Made by a program: the position numbers and the translations under genes
Part shown: positions 45,441 to 55,381 of the stretch, one piece after another
Layout of the letters: each line of letters starts with the position of its first letter
Position numbering within the stretch: position 1 is the first letter of the stretch
The notes under the pieces: model-generated
What the model saw: the letters and a program-made list of their open reading frames with translations, nothing else
What the model was told of the DNA's origin: nothing
The model's database searches: none
NCBI GenBank assembly: GCA_018401565.1
Contig: JAGYKS010000025.1
Span: forward strand, 434,001 to 498,000
Length of the DNA stretch: 64,000 nt
Direction of reading: 5' to 3'
Source: Acidimicrobiales bacterium
Lineage (GTDB): Bacteria > Actinomycetota > Acidimicrobiia > Acidimicrobiales > Acidimicrobilacustridaceae

Positions 45441-46927
45441 GCGCCCCGAACACCTCTGGTGGATCGTGGGTGGGCCGAACTGCGACCGATGTCGCAGCGG
45501 CAGTGCGTTCAGGCGCGGTGAGCGCCCGGCAGGTCACCGACGAACATCTGGCCGCCATCGAGGCTGGAGACGGCGACATCCACGCCTTCAACCTGGTCAC
45601 CGCCGACGCCGCCCGGGCCGCTGCCGACGCCGTGGACCGTCAGGTGGCCGATGGCACCGACCCCGGGCCACTGGCCGGCGTGCCCGTGGCCCTCAAGGAC
45701 AACCTGTGCACCCGTGGCGTGCCCACCACGTGCTCATCGCGCATGCTCGAAGGGTGGGAGCCGCCCTACGACGCCACCGTGGTGCACCTGCTGGCGCGTG
45801 CCGGGGCGGTGGCACTGGGAAAGACCAACCTCGACGAGTTCGCCATGGGGTCGTCCACCGAGAACTCCGCCTTTGGCCCCACCCGCAATCCCCGTGACCT
45901 GTCGCGGGTGCCCGGTGGGTCCAGCGGTGGCAGCGCAGCGGCCGTGGCCGCCGACTTCGCCCCGGTGGCGTTGGGGTCTGACACCGGTGGCTCCATCCGC
46001 CAGCCCGCCGCCCTGTGCGGCGTGGTGGGGCTCAAGCCCACCTACGGCCTGGTGTCGCGTTATGGCCTGGTGGCGTTTGCATCGTCACTGGACCAGATCG
46101 GGCCCATGACGCGCACCGTGGCCGACACCGCCGTGGTGCTCGACGTGATCGCCGGTCACGACCCGGCCGACTCAACGTCGATTCCCGAAAAGCTGCCGTC
46201 GTATGCCGCCGCCGTGGGCAACGGCGTGGCCGGACTGCGGGTGGGGCTGGTGACCGAACTCAACGCCGACGGCATCGCCGACGACGTTGCCGCCCGGGTG
46301 CGCGCTGCGGCCGAGGCGCTGGCTGCTGCCGGTGCCGAGGTGGTCGAGGTGTCGGTGCCGGCGGTGACCTACGGCCTGTCGGCGTACTACCTCATCGCCC
46401 CGGCTGAGGCGTCGAGCAACCTGGCCCGCTACGACGGGGTGCGCTTCGGGTTGCGGGTGGATGCACCCACCACCGCCGAGATGATGACCGCAACCCGCAC
46501 TGCCGGGTTCGGCCCCGAGGTCAAGCGCCGCATCATGCTGGGCACCTACGCCCTGTCGGCGGGCTACTACGACGCCTACTACGGCAAGGCCCAGCGGGTC
46601 CGCACCCTCATCGCCCGTGACTTTGCCGCCGCCTACGAGTCGGTGGACGTGCTGTTGTCGCCCACCTCACCCACCACGGCGTTCGCCTTCGGGGCCAAGG
46701 CCGACCCGCTGGCCATGTACCTCAACGACGTGTGCACCATCCCGTCCAACCTGGCCGGCCATCCCGCCATCTCGGTGCCGTTTGGCACCGGTGACGACGG
46801 CCTGCCCGTCGGGGTGCAGCTGATGGCCCCGGCCATGGGCGAGCCCGTGCTGCTGGCCACCGCCGCCGTACTTGAGCACGCCGCACCCATTGTGAACACC
46901 GACCCGACGCTCGCGGGAGGGCAGTGA
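45437..46927 (+). CDS. gatA: Aspartyl/glutamyl-tRNA amidotransferase subunit A
   Basis: Amidase subunit that frees ammonia from glutamine. 496 aa. [20 protein letters not shown] carries the catalytic Lys, [20 protein letters not shown] and [20 protein letters not shown] carry the two Ser of the Ser-cisSer-Lys triad, and [20 protein letters not shown] and [20 protein letters not shown] follow. [20 protein letters not shown] and [19 protein letters not shown] are typical late motifs. ATG in the 4-nt overlap with gatC. Confidence 0.97.
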   Translation: MSAPNTSGGSWVGRTATDVAAAVRSGAVSARQVTDEHLAAIEAGDGDIHAFNLVTADAARAAADAVDRQVADGTDPGPLAGVPVALKDNLCTRGVPTTCSSRMLEGWEPPYDATVVHLLARAGAVALGKTNLDEFAMGSSTENSAFGPTRNPRDLSRVPGGSSGGSAAAVAADFAPVALGSDTGGSIRQPAALCGVVGLKPTYGLVSRYGLVAFASSLDQIGPMTRTVADTAVVLDVIAGHDPADSTSIPEKLPSYAAAVGNGVAGLRVGLVTELNADGIADDVAARVRAAAEALAAAGAEVVEVSVPAVTYGLSAYYLIAPAEASSNLARYDGVRFGLRVDAPTTAEMMTATRTAGFGPEVKRRIMLGTYALSAGYYDAYYGKAQRVRTLIARDFAAAYESVDVLLSPTSPTTAFAFGAKADPLAMYLNDVCTIPSNLAGHPAISVPFGTGDDGLPVGVQLMAPAMGEPVLLATAAVLEHAAPIVNTDPTLAGGQ

Positions 46928-48405
46928 CCATGGCTGACGACGTCACCACCGGCGCACCCACCGTCATCTCACCCACCACCGGCACCGAGTGGGAGGTGGT
47001 GGTCGGCCTTGAGGTTCACGCCGAGTTGGCCACGGCCACCAAGATGTTCTCGTCGGCGCCCAACGTGTTCGGCGGCGAACCCAACCGCAACATCGACCCC
47101 GTCAGCCTGGGCCTGCCCGGCACCCTGCCGGTGCTCAACGCCCAGGCCGTGGAGCTGGCCGTCCGGGTGGGAGTGGCACTGGGTTGCGACGTGCGGCCGT
47201 GCGTGTTCGCCCGCAAGAACTACTTCTACCCCGACATGCCCAAGGATTTTCAGATCTCCCAGTTCGACCTCCCGCTCAACGTGGACGGCGAACTGGAACT
47301 GCCGTCGGGCCAGATCGCCGGCATCGAGCGCGCCCACCTGGAAGAAGACACCGGCAAGAACATGCACATGGGCGGCGACGGTCGCATCCACGGTGCCGAC
47401 TACTCGCTGGTGGACTACAACCGCGCTGGCGTGCCGTTGCTTGAGATCGTTGGCCGGCCCGACCTTCGCGGTGGTGAGCAGGCCCGTCAGTACGTGGCCG
47501 AACTGCGCGGCGTGCTGGTGGCGGTGGGGGCGTCGGACGGCAAGATGGAAGAAGGGTCGCTGCGCGTCGACGCCAACGTGTCGGTGCGTCCGGTGGGCGA
47601 CACCGAACTGGGCACGCGCTGCGAGGTCAAAAACGTGAACTCGTTGCGGTCACTGGGCCGGGCCATCGACTACGAAGCCCGTCGCCAGGTGGACCTGCTC
47701 GAATCCGGCGAGCGCATCCACCAGGAAACCCGCCACTGGGACGACACCAACGGCCGCACCCGCGCCGGCCGGTCCAAGGAACAGGCTGAGGACTACCGCT
47801 ACTTCCCCGAGCCCGACCTGGTGCCGCTGGTGCCCGACCCGGCCTGGGTCGAGTCGGTGCGCGCCGCACTCCCGCCGCTGCCGGCGGCCCGTCGTCGGGC
47901 GCTGGCTGACGCTGCCGGGGTGGAACCCGGTGCGGTGGCGTTGCACGTTGAGCGAGACCTCGACGGTCTGGCTCTGGCTGCCATCGCCGCTGGCGCCGAC
48001 CCCGTCCGGGTGCTCAACCATGTGGAGCACAACCTGGCCGTTGATGGCGCCGAGCGTCTTGATGCCGGTGCGCTGGCCGACCTGGTGGCCATGGAGACAA
48101 GCGGCGAGCTCACGTCCACCCAGGCCAAGCAGGTGCTGGCCGACATGGTGGCCACCGGCAACGCACCGGCAGCCATAGCTGCCGAACGGGGCTTTGAGGC
48201 CCTCGACACCGGTGCGCTGGACGCCGCCGTCGACGCCGTGATCGCCGAATTCCCCGACGACTGGGCTGCGCTGTGCGCCGCCGACGACCCCAAGAAGAAA
48301 AAGAAGCTCACCGGGTTTTTCACCGGCAAGATCATGGCCGCCACCGGCGGCAACGCCGACGGTCGGGCGGTGGGCGAGGCGCTGGCCCGCCGCGCCGACA
48401 GCTGA
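46924..48405 (+). CDS. gatB: Aspartyl/glutamyl-tRNA amidotransferase subunit B
   Basis: tRNA-binding and transamidation subunit. 493 aa. [100 protein letters not shown] and [20 protein letters not shown] are family motifs. The C-terminal YqeY-like domain ends [20 protein letters not shown]. It follows gatA with a 4-nt GTGA overlap; unlike mycobacteria there is no pfkA between gatA and gatB. Confidence 0.97.
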   Translation: MTMADDVTTGAPTVISPTTGTEWEVVVGLEVHAELATATKMFSSAPNVFGGEPNRNIDPVSLGLPGTLPVLNAQAVELAVRVGVALGCDVRPCVFARKNYFYPDMPKDFQISQFDLPLNVDGELELPSGQIAGIERAHLEEDTGKNMHMGGDGRIHGADYSLVDYNRAGVPLLEIVGRPDLRGGEQARQYVAELRGVLVAVGASDGKMEEGSLRVDANVSVRPVGDTELGTRCEVKNVNSLRSLGRAIDYEARRQVDLLESGERIHQETRHWDDTNGRTRAGRSKEQAEDYRYFPEPDLVPLVPDPAWVESVRAALPPLPAARRRALADAAGVEPGAVALHVERDLDGLALAAIAAGADPVRVLNHVEHNLAVDGAERLDAGALADLVAMETSGELTSTQAKQVLADMVATGNAPAAIAAERGFEALDTGALDAAVDAVIAEFPDDWAALCAADDPKKKKKLTGFFTGKIMAATGGNADGRAVGEALARRADS

Positions 48406-48479
48406 GGGCCTGGTTGTACCTGTCCGGGGGTTGAGGTGACATATCCCCCACTGGGGTGGGGGTGTCTTGCACCCGGCCC

Positions 48480-48880
48480 TACCAGTGGCGCAACACCGCA
48501 GAGCGGTACGACCTTAAGGCGTTGATGCCCAAGGACCGTCGTCGCCCACAAGAACCCAACGAGACTCCGACCCATGTCATTGAGGACCTGCTAACCCTCG
48601 CGGTGGTCGAGCCCACGATCCGATGCCGCCATCAGCGCGTTCACGACCGGGCTCGCCACTGAGACCGTCATCGAGACTTCACCGTTCGGGTTCTGCCACT
48701 GGGCCGGCGCGCCCGGCGACCTGGTCGCCTTGGACAGCTTTTACATCGGGAACTTCAAAGGAGTCCGCAAGGTCTACCAACTGAACGCGATCGATGTCGC
48801 CACCCGCTGGGCTGTCATGGCGATCGTGCTCGGTCCGGTCACCGCCGAAACCGACCACTGGTCAACCAGGACACACTCGA
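48480..48880 (+). pseudogene. Deleted integrase-core transposase remnant
   Basis: Pieces of a DDE transposase in two frames. RPYQWRNTAERYDLKALMPK and then PNETPTHVIEDLLTLAVVEP belong to the N-terminal part. After about 48615 the sequence jumps, in another frame, to SPFGFCHWAGAPGDLVALDS and FYIGNFKGVRKVYQLNAIDV, then ATRWAVMAIVLGPVTAETD, the start of the catalytic core (Asp in VALDSFY). The middle HTH region and everything after the first third of the core are missing. No start or stop fits. A dead element left by insertion and deletion after gatB. Confidence 0.8.
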
Positions 48881-48990
48881 CCATCCGGCGGCAACCGGGA
48901 CTGCCGCGCCATGCCGGGAGTGTCCTCGCACACCATGCCGTTCGCAAGCACGCGAGTGTCACGGAGCCGTCATTCAGGGGCAGTTCGGCC

Positions 48991-49271
48991 TCAGACGGAC
49001 TCGACCACTGAGGCGTAGCGCTGCTGGGCGGCCTGCGCCGACGTGCCCAGCAGGCTGCCGATCTTCTGCCACGAGGCCCCGCTGCCCGCGCCGCGATGAC
49101 CGCGTCGATGACCTGGCGCTCGCTACGAGCGCGGTCGAGGGCCGCTCGTTCGAGCATGTACTCCTCGACCGGGCGCTCGTCGCCGTCGGCGGGTTCGTAG
49201 TTCTCGAACCGCTCGGCGAGTTCGTCGGCGTGGTCGAGGATCTCTTGGATCGATCGGGGCATCGGGATCAC
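48991..49271 (-). CDS. Antitoxin-like small protein (frame interrupted)
   Basis: About 93 aa when repaired. MPRSIQEILDHADELAERFE, then DGDERPVEEYMLERAALDRA and RSERQVIDAVIAARA in one frame. After a shift near 49070 come GASWQKIGSLLGTSAQAAQQ and RYASVVESV, an HTH-like end (A-G-x-S-W-x-x-I-G-x-x-L-G-T-S). I remember this as a common actinobacterial small protein paired with a short upstream gene like the one here. GTG at 49271 or ATG at 49262 could start it; the former overlaps the partner's stop. A toxin-antitoxin role is inferred from pairing only. Confidence 0.65.
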
Positions 49272-49489
49272 CTCAGGAACTTCTCGCGTGCGGGCATGGC
49301 ATGGACGATGAACTCGACCCCGTCACCGACCGCTACTCCGACTTCGAGCATCCGGCCGCTGTCATCGGCGCCGACCAGCATGGTGAGTCCGTCGAGGTCG
49401 AAGACTCGGATCGGGTGGCGGTAGGCATGGAGCATGTTGGTGTCGGGGATCCCGTGCTTTCGAGCGCTCACCAGAACCACCGGATCCAC
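49268..49489 (-). CDS. Toxin-like small protein, 73 aa, partner of the adjacent gene
   Basis: Compact alpha/beta protein: MDPVVLVSARKHGIPDTNML, then HAYRHPIRVFDLDGLTMLVG, ADDSGRMLEVGVAVGDGVEF and IVHAMPAREKFLR. The order helix, strand, strand, strand with a final HAMPAR-(E/P)-KFLR resembles BrnT/RelE-size toxins, and I recall the same protein next to the same partner in other actinobacteria. The stop overlaps the partner start by 4 nt. Activity is unproven. Confidence 0.65.
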   Translation of the reverse strand: MDPVVLVSARKHGIPDTNMLHAYRHPIRVFDLDGLTMLVGADDSGRMLEVGVAVGDGVEFIVHAMPAREKFLR

Positions 49490-49880
49490 CCCGTCAAGTT
49501 ACCTTGACGACGTGACATTGTCACCACGATGACAGCCCGGCCGCCGAGTTGCGGTCGCGAACGGCACGGATCCGGCAGCGAGGATCGGGAGGTCGTTGAT
49601 TCAGGGTCCACCATCGTGTTGGTGGTGGGGGTCAGCGTTTGGTGCGGGAGCTCGAGCGAGGTCTGACCCAACTCAACCGGCTGACGCCGAATGGCTGTCT
49701 TCAAATCGATCCATAGGCCCGGTCTCAAGCTCTCGCACTGACACCCACCGGTCGGACGGGGTGACCGTCTGCAACCTGCCAAGCGCTGCCACAATCGGTG
49801 ACATCGGCCTGTTGTTGCCTTAGGGTTGGGTCCACCAGGGATCGGATCCTCGGCCGGTCCCACAATGTGGAGGACACGCC
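49490..49880. other. 391-bp gap without a convincing gene
   Basis: No confident gene. The best candidate is a 43-codon leftward frame at 49673-49804 (starts MSPIVAALGRLQTVTPSDRW), which has no recognisable relative or RBS. The stretch has lower GC balance and broken frames, like decayed accessory DNA between the toxin-antitoxin-like pair and the lipoprotein. Confidence 0.5.
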
Positions 49881-50417
49881 ATGACCAGATCCCGTACCAC
49901 CCTGTTGGCCATGCTGGCCGTGGCCGCCCTGACAGCCGCAGCCTGTGGAGGTGGAGACTCCGAATCCTCCACTGCCGACTCCCCGGCCTCCACCGCTGGC
50001 GGCTCATCAGGCATGGAGACTCCCGACATCGAGGTCGGGGGCGGTTTCGACGGCAGCGTTGAGGACTGCATCCAGTTGGCGTCGGCAGTGACCGCCGTGG
50101 TGGCCCTGCCCATGATGGGCATGCTGGGCGAGGACGCCATCACCGACGCCGAAGACGCACTGTCGGGCATCGACGCCCGCATCCCGGCAGAGCTCGAAGA
50201 CGAGTTCCGCCTTCTGGAGTCCGCCTACGCCGACTACTCCGCCGCCCTTGATGGCGCCTCAATCGCTGACATTGCCAACGACCCGACGGTGGGCGAGAAG
50301 TTCGAACAGGCCGCAGCGGCATTCGACAACCCCGAGGTTGAGGCGGCGCTGGACACCATCGGTACCTTCCTCGAAGACAACTGCTCGGAGCTCGGAATCA
50401 CCGACATCGCCCCGTGA
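49881..50417 (+). CDS. Hypothetical lipoprotein, 178 aa
   Basis: Signal peptide TLLAMLAVAALTAAACGGGD with lipobox AAAC, a Ser/Thr/Gly linker to about residue 45, then a mostly helical domain: GSVEDCIQLASAVTAVVALP, ELEDEFRLLESAYADYSAAL and VEAALDTIGTFLEDNCSELG. Two Cys (EDC, DNC) could form a disulfide. No family recognised. ATG at 49881 follows GAGGACAC. The stop codon is inside the first unit of a tandem repeat. Confidence 0.8.
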   Translation: MTRSRTTLLAMLAVAALTAAACGGGDSESSTADSPASTAGGSSGMETPDIEVGGGFDGSVEDCIQLASAVTAVVALPMMGMLGEDAITDAEDALSGIDARIPAELEDEFRLLESAYADYSAALDGASIADIANDPTVGEKFEQAAAAFDNPEVEAALDTIGTFLEDNCSELGITDIAP

Positions 50418-50480
50418 CGGTTCGCCCCGTGACGTTTCACCCCGTGGCGGGTCACGCCGCCACGGTTCGCCCCGTCACGG
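50406..50480. repeat. Five 15-bp units starting on a stop codon
   Basis: ATCGCCCCGTGACGG, TTCGCCCCGTGACGT, TTCACCCCGTGGCGG, GTCACGCCGCCACGG, TTCGCCCCGTCACGG. The lipoprotein stop TGA (50415-50417) is part of unit 1 and recurs in unit 2. Confidence 0.88.
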
Positions 50481-50505
50481 GAGCACTGCGCCGTATCCTG
50501 CCGGT

Positions 50506-51751
50506 ATGACCGACGCTGGCGGCAACGACTTCACTCTGGGCTACCTCGACCCGGCCAGATGGGCCGACACCATCGAGGTGGACCGGTTGGTGTTCGCCGA
50601 AACGCCGTCGCCGGCGGTGGCTGCCGCCGAACAGTCGGTGCTCGCCCGCCGATCGGGTGCTGACGATCACCGATGGCGATGCAGCCACCGGGCAGGTGGT
50701 CGCTACTGCCGGGTCGTACCGGTTCGACCTCACGCTGCCTGGCGGCACGACGTTGCCGGTGGCCGGGGTGACCAACGTGGGCGTGTTGCCCACCCATCGT
50801 CGCCGGGGGTTATTTCGCCGGCTCATGGTCCGCCAGCACGACGACATCGCCGCCGAAGGGTTGGCTGTGGCCGTTTTGAATGCTTCCGACGCCCGCATCT
50901 ACGGCCGCTTCGGGTACGGCATGGCGTCTCGCTACGCCGTGGTGCGCATCGACACCCACCGCAGCGGTTTCGCCACCGCACCACCCACACGGAACCTGCG
51001 GTTGATGCGCAGCGCCCATGCCGGTGACGTGTTGCCGGCGTTGTATGACGCTGCGGCCGCCACCCGGCCCGGCACCCTGTCGCGCAGCGCGACGTGGTGG
51101 GCGATGATGCTGGGCGATACCGAGATGTGGAAGGGCGGTGGACACCACGAGGTGGTGGTGGCCGAGCCCCAAGGCGACGATCCCGGGGGCTACGCCGTGT
51201 ACCGGGTGGCTCCCGACGGTGAAGGTGTCACGGTCACGGTGCGCGAGGTGGTGGCTGCCACCGCTGGCACCCATGCTGCGTTGTGGCGGTACCTGCTCGA
51301 CGTGGACCTCGCCCTGGGCGTCCACGCCGAGGTGCCCGTCGACGACGCCGTGTTGTGGTGGCTCGACGATCCACGGGCGCTGATCACCCAGCAGGTGCGA
51401 GACTTTTTGTTCGTTCGCATCCTCGACACCCCAGCGGCCCTGTCGGCCCGTCGGTACCGGGTACCCGTCGAGGTGGTGCTCGAGGTGACCGACCACTTCC
51501 GGCCCGACAGTGGTGCTGCCGGGCGCTTCATGCTGCGAGGCGACGCCAACGGCGCCGCATGCACCCCCACAGCCGACGATCCCGACATCACCCTTGGCGT
51601 GGACGCGCTCGGTTCGCTGCTGCTGGGCGGAGTGGACGCCCATGTGCTGGCCGCCACCGGCCGGATCACCGCCCACCGCAGCGGAGCGGTGGACGCGGTG
51701 GCCACGGCTTTTGGGTGGTCGTCGGCACCTTTTTGTGCCACCCGGTTTTGA
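50506..51751 (+). CDS. Eis-like GNAT N-acetyltransferase with SCP2-like C-terminus (frame interrupted)
   Basis: About 415 aa when repaired. ATG at 50506 gives MTDAGGNDFTLGYLDPARWA, then VDRLVFAETPSPAVAAAEQS; after a shift near 50655 the frame reads DRVLTITDGDAATGQVVATA. RFDLTLPGGTTLPVAGVTNV, GVLPTHRRRGLFRRLMVRQH (acetyl-CoA loop) and NASDARIYGRFGYGMASRYA are Eis hallmarks. The middle tandem GNAT half has GGYAVYRVAPDGEGVTVTVR and LWRYLLDVDLALGV. The end (GAAGRFMLRGDANGAACTPT, DPDITLGVDALGSLLLGGVD) is SCP2-like. Known Eis proteins acetylate aminoglycosides or protein lysines; substrate here unknown. Confidence 0.85.
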
Positions 51752-51808
51752 CCCTCACCGGGTGCGCCCGTTCGCCCGGTGCACAGCGTTGGATCTACGC
51801 TGACACCC

Positions 51809-53488
51809 ATGCACGACCCTATGAAGCCCCGCTCCCACGAGGTCACCGACGGCCCGAACCGGGCCCCGGCCAGGGCCATGCTGCGGGCCATCGGCATGGG
51901 CGACGACGACTGGGACAAGTCTCAGGTTGCGGTGTGTTCGTCGTGGAATGAGGTCACACCGTGCAACATGCCACTGGACCGGCTGGCCAAGCGGGCCAAG
52001 CAGGGCGTGCGGGACGCCGGCGGGTTTCCCATCGAGTTCGTCACCATCGCCGTGTCCGACGGCATCTCCATGGGTCACGAAGGCATGCGGGCGTCGCTGG
52101 TGAGTCGCGAGGTCATCGCCGACAGCGTGGAAACGGTGATGCACGCCGAGCGTTTCGACGCCCTGGTCACCTTCGCCGGTTGCGACAAGAGCCTGCCGGG
52201 CATGCTCATGGCGTCGGCCCGGCTCAACCTGCCGAGCGTGTTCGTGTACGGCGGCAGCATCCTGCCCGGCGAGCACAAGGGCGAAGCCACCGACATCGTG
52301 AGCGTGTTCGAGGCCGTGGGGGCGCACGCCGCCGGGCTCATTGACGACGCCGAACTCAAGGAAATCGAGTGTGGGGCCTGCCCCAGCGAGGGATCGTGCG
52401 CCGGCATGTTCACCGCCAACACCATGGCGGCGGTCGCTGAGGCGCTCGGCATGGCGCTGCCGGGATCATCGTCGCCGCCGGCCCCCGACAGCCGTCGTGA
52501 CGACTTCGCCCATGCCAGTGGCGTGGCCGTGCTGAACCTGCTGCGCAACGAAATCCGCCCCAGCGACATCCTCACCCGTGAGGCGTTCGAGAACGCCATC
52601 GCCGTGGTCAACGCCCTGGGCGGATCCACCAACGCCGTGCTGCACCTTTTGGCCATCGCCTCAGAAGCCGGTGTCATGTTGAGTCTCGACGACTTCAACC
52701 GCGTGGCCGGGCGTGTGCCCCACATCGCCGACACCAAGCCGCACGGCAAGTACCACATGACCGACCTGGACCGGGTTGGCGGCGTGCCCATGGTGATGAA
52801 GGCGCTGCTGGATGCCGGCCTGCTGCACGGCAACTGCATGACCGTCACCGGCAAGACCGTGGCCGAGAACCTGGCCGACCTGGACCCGCCGGCACCCGAC
52901 GGCGAGGTGGTGCGTGCCATCGACAACCCCATCCATCCCATCGGTGGCATCGCCATCCTGAGCGGCACGCTGGCCCCAAAGGGGTCGGTGGTCAAGATCG
53001 CCGGCATCGACTTCTCGCGCTTTGAGGGCACCGCCCGTGTGTTCGATGGCGAGCAGTACGCCATGGACGAGATCCTGGCCGGCACCATCAAGCCCGGTGA
53101 CGTGCTGGTCATCCGTTACGAAGGCCCCAAGGGCGGGCCCGGCATGCGCGAGATGCTGGCGGTGACCGGGGCGCTCAAGGGTGTGGGTCGCGGGGGCGAC
53201 ACGGCGCTCATCACCGACGGCCGGTTCTCCGGTGGCACCCACGGCTTCTGCATCGGGCATGTGGCCCCCGAGGCCGTCGACGGCGGCCCCATCTCGCTGG
53301 TGCACGATGGCGACCTCATCATCATCGACACCGAGACCCACTCCATCGACTTGATGGTCGACGAGGCCGAACTCGACCGGCGTCGGGGACTGGTGGTGCA
53401 TCCCGAACCCCGCTACACCAAAGGTGTGCTGGCCAAGTTCGCCAAGCTGGTGCAGGGCGCCGAACGCGGCGCCATCACGTCGGCCTAA
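51809..53488 (+). CDS. ilvD: Dihydroxy-acid dehydratase
   Basis: Fe-S dehydratase, third enzyme of valine/isoleucine synthesis. 559 aa. [60 protein letters not shown] (cluster Cys), [20 protein letters not shown] (cluster Cys), [51 protein letters not shown] and [20 protein letters not shown] are all present. ATG at 51809 chosen because [20 protein letters not shown] matches the usual N-terminus. It lies 2 kb before ilvBNC on the same strand but has unrelated genes between. Confidence 0.96.
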   Translation: MHDPMKPRSHEVTDGPNRAPARAMLRAIGMGDDDWDKSQVAVCSSWNEVTPCNMPLDRLAKRAKQGVRDAGGFPIEFVTIAVSDGISMGHEGMRASLVSREVIADSVETVMHAERFDALVTFAGCDKSLPGMLMASARLNLPSVFVYGGSILPGEHKGEATDIVSVFEAVGAHAAGLIDDAELKEIECGACPSEGSCAGMFTANTMAAVAEALGMALPGSSSPPAPDSRRDDFAHASGVAVLNLLRNEIRPSDILTREAFENAIAVVNALGGSTNAVLHLLAIASEAGVMLSLDDFNRVAGRVPHIADTKPHGKYHMTDLDRVGGVPMVMKALLDAGLLHGNCMTVTGKTVAENLADLDPPAPDGEVVRAIDNPIHPIGGIAILSGTLAPKGSVVKIAGIDFSRFEGTARVFDGEQYAMDEILAGTIKPGDVLVIRYEGPKGGPGMREMLAVTGALKGVGRGGDTALITDGRFSGGTHGFCIGHVAPEAVDGGPISLVHDGDLIIIDTETHSIDLMVDEAELDRRRGLVVHPEPRYTKGVLAKFAKLVQGAERGAITSA

Positions 53489-53537
53489 TCGTTTCGTTGG
53501 TCTGACGCTCGCTCTGGCCCCGGCGACAGGGTTCGGG

Positions 53538-54278
53538 TCAGCGGGCCCGGACGATGAACCCGTCCACCTGATGGGTGCCGTCGAGCAACTCAGCCACGGC
53601 CTTGCGAGTTCGGGCGGCCACCAGTTCGGCGGCCAGTCGGCCCTTGGCCGCCTTGGCGGCGTGGCCTGCCCGTCGTCCGGCAGCATCGATGAGGTCCACG
53701 CGCAGCAGTTCGCAGGTCGACGGGTCGGCCTCCCACGACGCCGCATGCTCAGCCGGCAGGAGGTCCACCACCAGTCCGCCACGCACGGCGGCGTTCAACA
53801 CCGGCGACAGCACCGGTCGCCACAGGTTGGCCAGCTTGCCAATGCCGGCCAGCTTGCCAATACCAGCCAGATTGGCCGACATCTTGAGGCGATGGTCGGG
53901 CAGCGGGTCGTCCAAACCGCTCAGCCCGGCCAGCGCCGACACCACCACGATGCGCTCGCTGGCGCGTTGGCGGGCGTCGGGGTCCAGTCCGGATACGTCG
54001 AGGTGACCCCACACCACCCCGGTGAACCGCTCCCAGGCCGGCAGGATCGGTGCGCCCACCACAGCGGCGTTGGCAGCCCGGGCACGATCGAGGTGCGTGC
54101 CGGCAACACCGAGGAGCTTGGCGTCACCGCCGTCGACGGCGGCCAGAGCTGTTGCCACCATCGAACGGGTGGCCGACAGCTTGCGCCCGAATCGTCCCGA
54201 CCCCGGTTTCCAACCCGGCCCACGACCCCCGGGGGCTTTGCCCTCTGACGGCGGCAGCAGGATTGTCACGTCGGTCAC
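53538..54278 (-). CDS. YaaA-family peroxide-stress protein
   Basis: 246 aa. VTILLPPSEGKAPGGRGPGW opens the family (P-P-(S/A)-K/E-G-K), followed by RARAANAAVVGAPILPAWER, FTGVVWGHLDVSGLDPDARQ, VVVSALAGLSGLDDPLPDHR (family L-x-G-x-x-x-P-x-D-x-x-P-x-Y/H-R), and RAGHAAKAAKGRLAAELVAA. Known YaaA limits free iron and protects DNA under peroxide. A triplicated LAGIGK block (53829 onward) lengthens a loop after HRLKMSAN. Start GTG at 54278, with a second GTG 9 nt later. Confidence 0.88.
   Translation of the reverse strand: MTDVTILLPPSEGKAPGGRGPGWKPGSGRFGRKLSATRSMVATALAAVDGGDAKLLGVAGTHLDRARAANAAVVGAPILPAWERFTGVVWGHLDVSGLDPDARQRASERIVVVSALAGLSGLDDPLPDHRLKMSANLAGIGKLAGIGKLANLWRPVLSPVLNAAVRGGLVVDLLPAEHAASWEADPSTCELLRVDLIDAAGRRAGHAAKAAKGRLAAELVAARTRKAVAELLDGTHQVDGFIVRAR
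53829..53876 (-). repeat. In-frame 18-bp repeat in the yaaA-like gene
   Basis: Two copies of GGCCAGCTTGCCAAT(G/A)CC plus a partial third, encoding LAGIGK-LAGIGK-LANL on the minus strand. Confidence 0.85.
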
Positions 54279-54407
54279 CAGGTGATGATGCCACCAGCGG
54301 CCAGTGCGCAGTGACACGTGCCGGTTTCCCGACCGGCCTGTGTCCAGACCGGCCTGTGCGAGTGGCCCACCTGTGTGAGTGGCCCGTGGTGCTGGCATCC
54401 TTGACCC

Positions 54408-54695
54408 ATGGATGACGGCGCAGCGCACCTCGGCGGTACCCCGCACGCCTTCACCCGCGGCAGCGGTGGGCGAGGCGGCGGTGGTGGTGGCGGCAGTGGC
54501 GGCGGTGGTCAGGGCAGCGGTGGGGGACCGGGGTCCGAGGACCGCACTCCGCCGGGATGTCTGTTCGGCGGTCGTCGCGCACTGGTGTTCGATGACGAAC
54601 ATGTCAATGAACGCCAGCCACTGCAGGGTGCTGCCGCACTCGGCCTGTTGTTGGTGGTGGTGTGCATGCTGGCGTTCTGGTTCATCGCTCGCTAG
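54408..54695 (+). CDS. Hypothetical Gly-rich single-TM protein, 95 aa
   Basis: Starts MDDGAAHLGGTPHAFTRGSG, then a run of Gly (about residues 20-42), a short domain TPPGCLFGGRRALVFDDEHV, and one C-terminal TM, GAAALGLLLVVVCMLAFWFI. A tail-anchored topology is likely. The Gly linker is coded by a GGC/GGT-rich repeat. No family recognised; overlaps the end of the next, leftward, gene by 14 nt. Confidence 0.55.
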   Translation: MDDGAAHLGGTPHAFTRGSGGRGGGGGGGSGGGGQGSGGGPGSEDRTPPGCLFGGRRALVFDDEHVNERQPLQGAAALGLLLVVVCMLAFWFIAR

Positions 54696-55194
54696 GACCC
54701 TTGAGTCCGTGCCAGTCGGCGCGACCGTTGCGTACGGCAGTGGCTGACACCTCGGCCACCCACGGCGGCACGTCCAGCTCGGCGTGTGCGGGTATGTCCA
54801 CGTCGCCGCGCCGGGCGATGGCCAGGGTGGGCAGGTCGGCTACGGCCGCATCACGGGCCACCGGGTCGCCTCCGTAGAACGCAACATCGTGGATCTGGGC
54901 CCATTTGTCGGCGCCCATCACCACCACGTCATAGCCACGGGCAATGTCACTCAGCAACTGGTCGGTGGTGGTGCGCACTGTGGCCCAGTGGCGATCGGCC
55001 AGGGCACGTCGCACCAGGTCGAGGCGTTCGTCCAGTGGCGCCAGGTCGGCACCGCCGTGCTTGACCAGGGGCGCTTCGCTCAACACCACGTCCAGCCGCA
55101 CCAGACGGTGCTGGCGCCAGGCGGCATCGGCGATGGCCACGTGACCCACCGTCACGGGATTGAACGTCCCCGGAAACACCCCGATGGCGGCCAT
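54682..55194 (-). CDS. NadD/CoaD-superfamily nucleotidyltransferase
   Basis: 170 aa. IGVFPGTFNPVTVGHVAIAD holds the nucleotide-binding GxFxPx(T/H)xGH; RLDVVLSEAPLVKHGGADLA, DERLDLVRRALADRHWATVR and DVVVMGADKWAQIHDVAFYG follow, and VSATAVRNGRADWHGL is the ISxTxxR-like end motif. It adenylylates or cytidylylates a small phosphate substrate; nicotinate mononucleotide is the closest guess (GADKWAQ is NadD-like), but the protein is shorter than true NadD. ATG at 55194 chosen; upstream residues do not fit. Confidence 0.75.
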   Translation of the reverse strand: MAAIGVFPGTFNPVTVGHVAIADAAWRQHRLVRLDVVLSEAPLVKHGGADLAPLDERLDLVRRALADRHWATVRTTTDQLLSDIARGYDVVVMGADKWAQIHDVAFYGGDPVARDAAVADLPTLAIARRGDVDIPAHAELDVPPWVAEVSATAVRNGRADWHGLKGPSER

Positions 55195-55232
55195 GCCCCG
55201 ACGATAGGTGGTTCCGCAGTTGGCCATGCGCG

Positions 55233-55262
55233 TTGCCATCGGGTCGGTATCGGTGGCATACT
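55233..55262 (+). promoter_or_regulatory. Probable sigma-70 promoter of the ilvB leader
   Basis: TTGCCA at 55233-55238 and CATACT at 55257-55262 with an 18-bp spacer. The expected start of transcription is about 55269-55270, on or next to the leader-peptide ATG, so the transcript would be leaderless or nearly so. Confidence 0.55.
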
Positions 55263-55269
55263 TTCGGTC

Positions 55270-55317
55270 ATGACCGGGAAAACTGCTTTCGCCTCCAGCG
55301 ACGTAGTACTCCCGTAG
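55270..55317 (+). CDS. ilvB leader peptide, 15 aa
   Basis: ATG-started frame MTGKTAFASSDVVLP followed by TAG. Val-Val-Leu in a row near the end are the branched-chain residues expected of a ribosome-stalling sensor. No Shine-Dalgarno is present, but the ATG would lie at or within a base of the predicted RNA start. A hairpin with a T-rich tail follows 33 bp later and ilvB starts 157 bp after the peptide stop. Such leader peptides are established for ilvB operons in Corynebacterium and Streptomyces. Confidence 0.65.
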   Translation: MTGKTAFASSDVVLP

Positions 55318-55350
55318 CGCGCACCGGGCGGCAAGCCTGAGTGCGTGTTC

Positions 55351-55381
55351 GACCTCCCGATTCGGGAGGTCGTTTGCGTTT
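55351..55381 (+). terminator. Attenuator terminator upstream of ilvB
   Basis: GACCTCCC, loop GATTC, GGGAGGTC (perfect 8-bp stem, 55351-55371), followed by GTTTGCGTTTC. The upstream CTCCCG at 55309-55314, inside the Leu-Pro codons of the leader peptide, can pair with CGGGAG of the 3' arm, giving an alternative fold that translation of the peptide would control. Confidence 0.65.

Noticed and set aside
49673-49804. 43-codon leftward frame as a gene
   Set aside because: No ribosome site, no recognisable family and surrounded by decayed sequence; kept only as a note in the gap entry.
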